From NCBI GenBank assembly GCA_009787025.1, contig WRGT01000069.1, positions 1-50,129 on the forward strand: a stretch of DNA of 50,129 bases, written 5' to 3'. Within the stretch, counting starts at the first letter, position 1; each line of letters begins with the position of its first letter. The position numbers and the translations under genes were made by a program. This stretch comes from Spirochaetota bacterium. Its GTDB lineage: Bacteria > Spirochaetota > UBA4802 > UBA5550. Of the stretch, positions 8,115 to 15,442 are shown one piece after another. Under the pieces are notes generated by a model that was given only the letters and a program-made list of their open reading frames with translations, was not told the DNA's origin and searched no databases.

Positions 8115-9497
8115 ATGAAAAAATTTTTCACAATTACAGTTACCCTCTTAATTGCATCAAGCGCCTTTGCGCAGGAGCAAGAAGCAAAGAAGGGTCCTGA
8201 ATTTACTTATGGTGCAAGAGCATGGCTCTATGGTGTTACAGGACAGCAGAAGGATTTAGCTTATGATTATTCGCATTTCAGGATAAGACCTATGTTTAGT
8301 CTGGGAATGGAAGACATCAAGCTTGTTACTCACCTTGAGATTTCGCAAACTTTTGGTAGAGACACAAGTTCTGGTGGTGCCGGCGCCGGCTATGCAGGAC
8401 CGGCTACAGACAACTATTCTATTAAAATTAAAGGGGCATATCTTGAAGCAAAAAATGTAATAATACCAAATCTAACCCTAATGGGCGGACTCAACGGATA
8501 TAAGTATCCATTTGTTGTAGATAATGATTTTGGTATGTTTACAGCAGGTTATGATTTTGGTATGGGCAAGGCAAATCTAAGCTATATTAAGCTAAATGAA
8601 TATGAACTTTATGAAAAGAAATCAGATGGCACTAAACAGAATAAGGATGCTCAAGCATACGCTCTTGACGTACCTATAAAAGTTGATAAGGATATAACAG
8701 TAAGACCGGGCTTGATATATATTCAAGGCGGGAAAAATCATAATAGTGATCCTGCTGCTATTCTTTCTATTGCTCTTCCAAATGAGGTGAGGTCGCTTTA
8801 TAAAACATCTCTTGTGAATGCTGCTCTTAATGTTACTGGTAAAGTAGATATGATATCTTTTACTGCAACAGGAGCATATTTGACAGGAACTTTATATAAA
8901 ATGCTAAATACAGCGGTCTCTCCGGTTGTAGAAGGTGACGACGTTAAAACATCAGCGTATGCTTTTGATCTGGGAGTTGATGCAAAGCCAAATGATATGT
9001 TTAAAATCGGCGCATTCGTTACATACGCAACAGGAAATGATAATAAAAAAGCTGATGAAAATAACAATTACTTCCGCAATATGGAAGGTATCTTCGGAAG
9101 ACCTGACAAGGCTGACGGAGCAGGTTATGGAAGACTCTTTATCTTTGAAGCAGCTTCTGTAGTACAAGTTGGCGGCAACTACGATCAATTCTTTGCTATG
9201 GAGCATCCGCAAGGTTATATGTCTTATGGTGTAAATGCCGAAGCAAAAATAGATAAAGTTACGATTTTTGCTCAATTTGGCATAGCTCAAACTGCTGAGA
9301 AAGATGGAAACGGAAAGACAAGTTTAGGCTCTGAAATAGATGCAAAGATATCTTATGCGCTTGCTTCAAAGACAGCTCTCTTTGCTGAGTTCGGATATGT
9401 TCTTGCCGGCGATATTCAGTTTAATAAACAAAGCGCTAATGCAGCTAAAGTAGAGAATATGTATCAGGTTGCTTTTGGCATGACCTCACAGATATAA
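8115..9497 (+). CDS. Porin-like outer-membrane beta-barrel protein
   Basis: The 460-residue protein starts with a signal peptide (MKKFFTITVTLLIASSAFAQE, cleavage after AFA). The mature chain is made of alternating short amphipathic strands (TYGARAWLYGV, SHFRIRPMFSLGMEDIKLV, ANLSYIKLNEYELY, KISYALASKTALFAEFGYVLAG), the pattern of a 16- to 18-strand porin or alginate/oligosaccharide channel. It ends in VAFGMTSQI, lacking the classic terminal Phe but with alternating hydrophobics. It is probably a major outer-membrane channel. Upstream are a hairpin and an AGGAG ribosome site; downstream a strong intrinsic terminator makes it a single-gene unit. Substrate specificity is unknown. Confidence 0.65.
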   Translation: MKKFFTITVTLLIASSAFAQEQEAKKGPEFTYGARAWLYGVTGQQKDLAYDYSHFRIRPMFSLGMEDIKLVTHLEISQTFGRDTSSGGAGAGYAGPATDNYSIKIKGAYLEAKNVIIPNLTLMGGLNGYKYPFVVDNDFGMFTAGYDFGMGKANLSYIKLNEYELYEKKSDGTKQNKDAQAYALDVPIKVDKDITVRPGLIYIQGGKNHNSDPAAILSIALPNEVRSLYKTSLVNAALNVTGKVDMISFTATGAYLTGTLYKMLNTAVSPVVEGDDVKTSAYAFDLGVDAKPNDMFKIGAFVTYATGNDNKKADENNNYFRNMEGIFGRPDKADGAGYGRLFIFEAASVVQVGGNYDQFFAMEHPQGYMSYGVNAEAKIDKVTIFAQFGIAQTAEKDGNGKTSLGSEIDAKISYALASKTALFAEFGYVLAGDIQFNKQSANAAKVENMYQVAFGMTSQI

Positions 9498-9536
9498 CGC
9501 GGATATATTTCGTTTTTTTCTCCGTTTAAATTTGAT

Positions 9537-9574
9537 CTATAGAAGGGAGTAATCACCCTTCTATAGGTTTTTTT
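9537..9574 (+). terminator. Intrinsic terminator of the porin-like gene
   Basis: A perfect 11 bp stem CTATAGAAGGG/CCCTTCTATAG (9537-9547 and 9556-9566) with an 8-base loop is followed by GTTTTTTT. It lies 39 bases past the porin stop codon. Confidence 0.85.
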
Positions 9575-9666
9575 ACATCAATTGTTGATGTATTTAAGGT
9601 TTAATACAAGATCCGCATTAATAATTTTTAAGCATTGATGTATGCTAAAACAATGGTCTTTTTTCA

Positions 9667-9696
9667 TTTGACAAAAATGTCAAAGTTCTATAAATT
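9667..9696 (+). promoter_or_regulatory. lysE promoter overlapped by a perfect palindrome
   Basis: The palindrome TTTGACAAAAATGTCAAA (9667-9684) contains a -35 box TTGACA at 9668-9673. A plausible -10 (TAAATT, 9691-9696) lies 17 bases downstream. The palindrome would let a dimeric regulator block or stabilise RNA polymerase, so it is a candidate operator for the exporter gene. The ATG at 9721 has no good ribosome site. Confidence 0.5.
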
Positions 9697-9720
9697 TTTT
9701 ATACTAGTAAAAAAAATAAA

Positions 9721-10353
9721 ATGACAGTCATAGGCAATATAATTGAAGGATTCCTTATGGGAGCCGGACTTATCATAGCTATTGGTCCGCAAAATGCTTT
9801 TGTCCTTAAACAGAGTATTAAGCAGGAAAGCAGAATGGTCATAGCATTAATATGTTCATTCAGTGATGCATTCCTTATAATAACAGGCATATCGGGAATG
9901 GGATATATATTCAACGATAGACCTGTAGTCACACAAATCATATCATTTGCAGGAGCTCTGTATCTGGCGCAATTCTCGCTTAAATGTTTCTACTCGGCAT
10001 ATAAGGTTGAGTCAATGGATATGGATATTACAGATGACTCAGACACTCATAACTCAAAGAAAAAGATTATTATAACAACTCTTGCCCTGACATTTTTGAA
10101 TCCTCATGTATATCTTGATACCGTTATAATGCTGGGCGGATTCGGCGCTGCCAGACCATCGGACATTCGTCCGTTCTTTGGACTCGGCGCAGTTTTAGCA
10201 TCATTTATGTGGTTCTTTTTGCTCGCTTACAGCGGGAGTATTCTGTCGCCGTTATTTAAAAAAAAATCCGCATGGAGAATACTTGATTCTGCTATAGGAT
10301 TAATAATGGCTTATATCACTGTTAAACTGATTATATTCGGACTGGCTGTGTAA
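9721..10353 (+). CDS. LysE/ArgO-family amino acid exporter
   Basis: The 210-residue membrane protein has about six membrane segments and the two family hallmarks: AIGPQNAFVLKQSI near residues 20-33 and TFLNPHVYLDTVIMLGGFG near 123-141. These belong to the LysE/ArgO group, which exports basic amino acids (lysine, arginine) or toxic analogues, with short charged loops in between (DMDITDDSDTHNSKKK). It is preceded by a promoter/palindrome element, consistent with control by an amino-acid-responsive regulator. An in-frame 60-codon run continues past the stop and encodes a zinc-ribbon segment with no start codon, listed separately. Confidence 0.85.
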   Translation: MTVIGNIIEGFLMGAGLIIAIGPQNAFVLKQSIKQESRMVIALICSFSDAFLIITGISGMGYIFNDRPVVTQIISFAGALYLAQFSLKCFYSAYKVESMDMDITDDSDTHNSKKKIIITTLALTFLNPHVYLDTVIMLGGFGAARPSDIRPFFGLGAVLASFMWFFLLAYSGSILSPLFKKKSAWRILDSAIGLIMAYITVKLIIFGLAV

Positions 10354-10533
10354 AATTACAAATTACAATGTACAAATTACAAAATAACGGAATATAGAAA
10401 CAGGGAGTTCTCATACAATTGCACTTGCGGATACAGAGTAAAGGTATTCATAGATTTTGGCATACCTCAGGAAAAGTATAAATGCAGAAGATGCGGTAAT
10501 AATATAACAAGAGAAGAAGTTGTTAAAGCGTAA
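10354..10533 (+). pseudogene. Startless zinc-ribbon reading frame after lysE
   Basis: In the same frame as lysE and directly after its stop codon, 59 codons stay open up to a stop at 10531. The second half is clearly protein-like: NCTCGYRVKVFIDFG then YKCRRCGNNITREE, two cysteine pairs spaced as in a small zinc ribbon. There is no in-frame ATG, GTG or TTG. An AGGGAG sequence sits at 10402-10407 where a ribosome site or mutated start might be expected. The preceding bases contain a tandem ACAAATTAC-type repeat. It is either a small gene with a lost or non-standard start or a relic; I cannot tell which. Confidence 0.4.
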
Positions 10534-10539
10534 TAATCT

Positions 10540-11769
10540 TCACTTTTCAGGCTGAGTTACATAGAGATAATCAACTAAAGTTTTTCTATCTATCAGTTTA
10601 TTGCGCAGAACATCAATCAAATCCTGACGTATAACCAAACTATCGAGCCTTCTATTTGTATCTTTCGTAAGATCTATCTCTATTGGGTTATCATAAAACT
10701 TTGTTGTTACATTATTTCCTGAGTAATCATAACGCGCAAAGACTATCACTTTAGGTCTCATAATATCGGCAGCCGGAATTTCACTGATCAAACAGATCTC
10801 GCGAGTATTGAGAATACAAAAATCCCCTCTCCTGTAGAACAATTGTGAGTTATTTAATATCAGACCAACGCAATTCATAAAATCACTTACAAGCTTATAA
10901 TCGAATTTGCTATTAATAGAATTAACTATCCGCTTGATTGCAATTGCTGATGAATATGGCTGCCTATAAGGTCGTGGTGATGTAAGAGCGTCATACATAT
11001 TGCATATTGAAACAATTTTAGGCGGATACGGCAGTGTCTCATAAGGTATAGCGTAATACCCTTCATCGTCAAACTGTTCATGATGGAAAAGAACTGTTTG
11101 TAATACAATGGGATTAATATTATTGATGGTTTTCAAAATATTATATCCCTCATGCGGATGAGAACGTACTTTTAAAAACTCATCTTTGTTAAGCTTATCA
11201 GGTTTATTTAAGATTTCCCTCTCTAACTTTAACATCCCCAAATCACTAAAGAATGCGCCTAAGGCAATGTTCTCAATATCATTCCGGCTATATTTCCTTT
11301 TCCATTTTAATACCATTGCAGTTAACAGACACGTATTAACTGAATGATAAAAAATGTAGTCATCAAAATTTTCTATATCATGCGCAATATCGGCAATTGT
11401 AATCGATTTATTATCAAGATCCTCAATTAAGCCTGACACCATCTCTTCGCTGCTTTTATAATCATCAACTGTTACAGACTCGTTTTGAGCTATATTCTCA
11501 AACATATTTTTCGTTTTGGTTACAAAAGAGTTATATATCTTATTAAATTCCGGCGTTGAAGCAGCATCTGATGCGAAATAATATACAGTACTCCCATATT
11601 TTTCAATTATAATCTTAATCTTTTGAGCAGTCAAAACCTCATTCTTCTCAAGGAGTTTTTCACCATCAAATGAATATATGGGATAAACAAATGTCTTATT
11701 AGGTATGATATAATCAAGATTGATAAGTACTTTTTTTCTGTTGTCACTCTCGTTTGTCATAATCACCAT
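10540..11769 (-). CDS. Degenerate HD-GYP domain protein
   Basis: The 409-residue protein has an N-terminal domain of unknown type (about residues 1-130), a central HD-GYP-like domain (about 140-300) and a C-terminal extension. Conserved phosphodiesterase landmarks remain: FYHSVNTCLL, KVRSHPHEGYNIL, LFHHEQFDDEGYY and ICNMYDALTSPRPYRQPY. The defining HD dyad is altered: where the family has HDIGK this protein reads SDLGM, so the His and the Lys are gone, and GYP reads GYY. HD-GYP enzymes degrade cyclic di-GMP; with these substitutions catalysis may be lost and a binding or sensory role is possible. The alternative start is the ATG at 11760, which follows a GGTG. Confidence 0.75.
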   Translation of the reverse strand: MVIMTNESDNRKKVLINLDYIIPNKTFVYPIYSFDGEKLLEKNEVLTAQKIKIIIEKYGSTVYYFASDAASTPEFNKIYNSFVTKTKNMFENIAQNESVTVDDYKSSEEMVSGLIEDLDNKSITIADIAHDIENFDDYIFYHSVNTCLLTAMVLKWKRKYSRNDIENIALGAFFSDLGMLKLEREILNKPDKLNKDEFLKVRSHPHEGYNILKTINNINPIVLQTVLFHHEQFDDEGYYAIPYETLPYPPKIVSICNMYDALTSPRPYRQPYSSAIAIKRIVNSINSKFDYKLVSDFMNCVGLILNNSQLFYRRGDFCILNTREICLISEIPAADIMRPKVIVFARYDYSGNNVTTKFYDNPIEIDLTKDTNRRLDSLVIRQDLIDVLRNKLIDRKTLVDYLYVTQPEK

Positions 11770-11817
11770 ATTAAAAACTTTTTTAATAAATTTAATAAAA
11801 TCAATATAATTATGGCT

Positions 11818-12561
11818 TTAAGATATACTTTTCCAATTAGTTACAGCATATGCGGAAAATCTCTCTTTGGTTCTATTGAAAAGTCTGTGATAAAATAGAT
11901 ACTCAGAACCGTTTAGTGATGTAACCTGACATTCAAGATCATCTCCATAATTGATTTCACCCTTAAAAAATATATCAATTGATGTTAGAATTGCGCTTCC
12001 TTTAAGTCTTTCATAAATACTCTCAAAAAAAATATCTGCATATGAGGCATTATTCATGTGACCATTTATATCTATATCGTCATATTTAGCTTTAGTATAA
12101 TAAATATAATCATATTTATCAATCTTATCGGCGGCTTCAGCAGGAAATTCAAGATTTATCTCATTTGAATAATCAAGCTGAGTTTTTACAGGTTCAGGAA
12201 TTGCAACAGGCTTTCTGCTGGTTCTATCTATTAATGCAAGAGATGATGTAGCTTTGACAATAATATCGTCTTTATCATTATTAATGGCAAAATCCCTGCA
12301 TACAAAATTACCAATCATACGTGAGCGCCAAGTTTTGCAGTATATCTTATCATATATTTTCGGATAATCATATACAGCAGCATAAAACCTGCTATAAACC
12401 CAGGTAAAATTCTGTTCCGACATCGAAGTAAGAGACGTGCCAAGACTTTTTGAATGCAGATCAGCAGAGCATTGCATATAATTAAAAAGTGATTTTATTC
12501 TAACTCTTGAATCAGAACCGGCATCAAATATCTGTACTACAAACTCGGCGCTCTCTCCCAT
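11818..12561 (-). CDS. Acyl-ACP thioesterase-like double hot-dog protein
   Basis: Read from the ATG at 12561 (the track's 12618 start is a TTG), the product is 247 residues, a typical length for bacterial FatA/FatB-like acyl-ACP thioesterases. The N-terminal hot-dog half contains WRSRMIGNFVCRDFAI and the C-terminal half has KYDDIDINGHMNNASYADIF, which carries the D-x-N-x-H catalytic set. A Glu about 35 residues later (FFKGEINYGDD) fits the fourth catalytic position. The enzyme would release free fatty acids from acyl-ACP or hydrolyse acyl-CoA. It is downstream of nothing obvious; the HD-GYP gene follows on the same strand after 48 bases, so one transcript is possible. Confidence 0.75.
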   Translation of the reverse strand: MGESAEFVVQIFDAGSDSRVRIKSLFNYMQCSADLHSKSLGTSLTSMSEQNFTWVYSRFYAAVYDYPKIYDKIYCKTWRSRMIGNFVCRDFAINNDKDDIIVKATSSLALIDRTSRKPVAIPEPVKTQLDYSNEINLEFPAEAADKIDKYDYIYYTKAKYDDIDINGHMNNASYADIFFESIYERLKGSAILTSIDIFFKGEINYGDDLECQVTSLNGSEYLFYHRLFNRTKERFSAYAVTNWKSIS

Positions 12562-12868
12562 ATTAAACAAAATCCACTTAAAAAATTTATATAACAATAC
12601 AAAGTATAATCTTTGCAATAATTTGTCTATGAAATATATTAAAAGTTACAAATAAAGAATTAATATTTTAATTTAAATTCTATTTAAAGAAAAATCATAC
12701 AACTTTTTTATTATTGATTATTAACAAGATATATAATTTTTTGTTATTTTAAACAGCAAAGTTGGCAAAATAAAGTGATTGTCAATAGAAAAAATTTAAT
12801 ATATAAAAATTACCACATACTTAAAATTGCGAATTAAAAATCTAATACTAATACAACAGAGGTTATCT
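12562..12868. other. Divergent AT-rich region
   Basis: This 307 bp gap separates the thioesterase gene (minus) from the coiled-coil membrane protein gene (plus). It is very AT-rich and carries the plus-strand promoter at 12779-12807. No further gene or palindrome was seen. Confidence 0.45.
12779..12807 (+). promoter_or_regulatory. Promoter for the coiled-coil membrane protein
   Basis: TTGTCA (12779-12784) and TATAAA (12802-12807) are separated by exactly 17 bases. The leader to the ATG at 12869 would be about 55 bases. Confidence 0.5.
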
Positions 12869-14305
12869 ATGAAAAAAATATTATTTTATGTTATTTCTGT
12901 AATAGCAACAGCAATAATCCCAACGGTCATAACTCTATCCATCATCTTAACATTATCTGTTAATGAAAATTTCTATATAAGTATCATTAAAAGACTCAAT
13001 CTGATTGAGACATTCATAGTAACAAAAAATGCGCAGATAGAAAAGGAAATACAAATAGAGGTGGAAAAGAAGACAGATATGTCAGCTTACAGAGAAGTGT
13101 ATGAATCTTTAAAAAAGGATTATGAAGATAAATTAATAGCATATAGAACTATAAATAAAACGGATGAATTTGAAAAATTAGATAAACAGATAGACGTCTT
13201 AGACGATCTTAAGTGGGAAAAGTCGGATGATACGTTCAAGACTAAGGACGACTTTAATAAATTCAAAAAATTAAAGATGAATGACCTTAAAACCGCTCTA
13301 AAAGAGATAAAGGATTATCGCAAAGAGAACAAAAAAGCCATTAACAACGCAGAAGATGTAATGGATGATGCTGAGGATAAATTTAAAGACGCTCAAAAGC
13401 AACTGAAGAAAAAAGAAAATCAGGCAAAAGATATAATTGAAACCCGAAGAGGGGAATTTATGAATGAGATGCATCATGACATAGGAAAGGTTGAACCTCT
13501 GCTGTCAAAAGATTTCAATAATCTCTTTATAGATAAGGAACTTAAATCTATAATTAAGACATATATAGATTTTCTCACTTCATGGGAAAATCAGATCAAA
13601 GCCGGAAACATATATGAGGCTAAACTCAATGTAGAGAATGGAATTGTTGAAACTGTAAAAAAAATAAAACTCCCGCCGCTAAGAGTCAATCTGCGGGTTA
13701 AAGTAAAAGAAAACGGTTTTGAAAAAGAGAAGAATATTTTAAGCGAAGTTTTCGTTGAAAGAATAAGAGAAACATCAGGTTTAAAAAGTCCTTGGATACT
13801 TACGCAGATATTTAAATTTTCAGATTCATGGATAGCCGAAAGCATAGTAAGTTCCAAACTAAAAGACTCGGGCTTGCGATTATCGAACGGACTAATACAA
13901 TCCAATGCAATAATAATAGCAGGCGAACAGGCTGAAAATTTAGAAAAGGTCATGATGGTCCTTTCAACTGCACGTTACGCTCCGTATATTGCAACAGGCG
14001 TTATTATACTTTGTGTTATGTTATTATTTATTCTGTCATCTAACAAAAGAGACGGGCTTAGGACTTCCATGTTAATTATTAGATATTCGTCTATCATTAT
14101 GATTATTGGGAGTATTGCTGCAATCATTGTTTCAATGAAACCGGAACTCTTATTTCAACCGATTGTTGATGATCCTATACAGTCAATCTTCTTTGATAAG
14201 ATTCTGGAAATAACATCATTGCATATTGTAATACCTGCGCTTGTAATATTTTTTGCTCTGTCCGTTATTGGAGGAGCTCTTGCAAAAATATTGAAAAAGA
14301 AATAG
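12869..14305 (+). CDS. Coiled-coil membrane protein of unknown function
   Basis: Read from the ATG at 12869 (AGAGG upstream; the track's 12827 start is a TTG), the protein has 478 residues. It has an N-terminal membrane segment (KKILFYVISVIATAIIPTVITLSIILTL), a long charged coiled-coil region (about residues 60-210, rich in K, D and E), a soluble middle part of about 160 residues, and three further membrane segments in the last 110 residues (ATGVIILCVMLLFIL, SSIIMIIGSIAAIIV, IVIPALVIFFALSVIGGALA). The large loop probably lies on the periplasmic side. No family is recognised. The Ldh-type gene follows after 11 bases, so the two are likely co-transcribed. Confidence 0.65.
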   Translation: MKKILFYVISVIATAIIPTVITLSIILTLSVNENFYISIIKRLNLIETFIVTKNAQIEKEIQIEVEKKTDMSAYREVYESLKKDYEDKLIAYRTINKTDEFEKLDKQIDVLDDLKWEKSDDTFKTKDDFNKFKKLKMNDLKTALKEIKDYRKENKKAINNAEDVMDDAEDKFKDAQKQLKKKENQAKDIIETRRGEFMNEMHHDIGKVEPLLSKDFNNLFIDKELKSIIKTYIDFLTSWENQIKAGNIYEAKLNVENGIVETVKKIKLPPLRVNLRVKVKENGFEKEKNILSEVFVERIRETSGLKSPWILTQIFKFSDSWIAESIVSSKLKDSGLRLSNGLIQSNAIIIAGEQAENLEKVMMVLSTARYAPYIATGVIILCVMLLFILSSNKRDGLRTSMLIIRYSSIIMIIGSIAAIIVSMKPELLFQPIVDDPIQSIFFDKILEITSLHIVIPALVIFFALSVIGGALAKILKKK

Positions 14306-14316
14306 GACGACTCTAA

Positions 14317-15429
14317 ATGAAAGAAAATATTGTATGGCTTAGTTTTGATCTTGTAAAAAATTTTATGAAGGATGTCTTCATAAAAATCGGCGTTCCGAAA
14401 GAAGATGCAGAAGTTTGCGCAGAGATACTTATCGAATCCGACAGGAGGGGTATTGATTCCCATGGAATTAACAGGATGAAACCCATTTACTTTGACAGAA
14501 TACGTGACGGCATTCAGGAACCTGTTACAAACTTTGAAATCATAAAAGATAACTTTGCTACAGCCGTTATTGACGGTCATAATGGAATGGGTCATGTTAT
14601 TGCAAAAAAATCAATGGATATGGCTATTGAAAAGGCTAAAAAATTCGGCTTAGGTATGGTTACTGTTCGCAACTCAACGCACTATGGGATTGCAGGCTAT
14701 TATGCAACAATGGCAAGCGACCGGAATATGATAGGTATTACAGGGACAAATGCAAGACCGTCAATAGCCCCCACATTCGGCATTGAGAATATGCTCGGGA
14801 CAAATCCCCTTGTGTTTGGAATACCAACAGATGAAGATTTTCCGTTTGTGCTGGATTGCGCCACATCCGTCAGCCAGCGCGGCAAAATTGAGGTCTATGC
14901 AAGAACCGGAAAAGATATGCCTACAGGATGGGTAATTGACAGAGACGGAAAATCGACCGTTGATTCCGTTAAGGCGCTGCAGCAGCTTATAGACGGTACT
15001 GCGGCTCTGACCCCTGTTGGAGGAATAGGGGAAGACGGAGCAGGATTTAAAGGATACGGCTATGCGACTGTTGTTGAGATTCTCTCTGCAGCGCTGCAAG
15101 GGGGAAGTTTTTTGAAGATGCTTACAGGATTTGAGAATGGGAAAAAAGTTCCCTACAGGCTTGGACATTTTTTCATAGCAATAAATATTGAACACTTTAT
15201 TGAAGTCGATGAGTTTAAAAAAATAACAGGTACTATTCTAAGACAACTCCGCGCGTCGGATAAGATGCCGGGTGAAAACAAAATATATACTGCAGGTGAA
15301 AAGGAGTATATTGCCAGATTAGAAAGATCCGGTAAAGGCGTGCCTGTAGGTGAAGATGTTCAAAAAGAAATGATCGCCATGAGAGATGCAACGGACCTGA
15401 GTCAGTATATTTTCCCGTTTGAAAAATAG
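14317..15429 (+). CDS. Malate/L-lactate dehydrogenase-family (Ldh) oxidoreductase
   Basis: The 370-residue protein belongs to the NAD(P)-dependent malate/L-lactate/ureidoglycolate dehydrogenase family (the non-Rossmann Ldh2/AllD type). Hallmarks are SDRRGIDSHGINRM near residues 41-54, VRNSTHYGIAGYYATMA near 117-133, GTNPLVFGIPTDE and DCATSVSQRGKIEV, and the glycine-rich GFKGYGYATVVEIL near 248. These enzymes reduce 2-keto acids or oxidise 2-hydroxy acids; the exact substrate cannot be read. Length is normal. It is the second gene of a probable pair with the coiled-coil membrane protein, which gives no clear functional hint, and it is convergent with the ABC-F gene. Confidence 0.85.
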   Translation: MKENIVWLSFDLVKNFMKDVFIKIGVPKEDAEVCAEILIESDRRGIDSHGINRMKPIYFDRIRDGIQEPVTNFEIIKDNFATAVIDGHNGMGHVIAKKSMDMAIEKAKKFGLGMVTVRNSTHYGIAGYYATMASDRNMIGITGTNARPSIAPTFGIENMLGTNPLVFGIPTDEDFPFVLDCATSVSQRGKIEVYARTGKDMPTGWVIDRDGKSTVDSVKALQQLIDGTAALTPVGGIGEDGAGFKGYGYATVVEILSAALQGGSFLKMLTGFENGKKVPYRLGHFFIAINIEHFIEVDEFKKITGTILRQLRASDKMPGENKIYTAGEKEYIARLERSGKGVPVGEDVQKEMIAMRDATDLSQYIFPFEK

Positions 15430-15442
15430 TTTATATATATCC

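Noticed and set aside
12562-12618. Longer thioesterase start in the track
   Set aside because: The extension begins with a TTG and has no ribosome site; the ATG at 12561 gives the normal family length.
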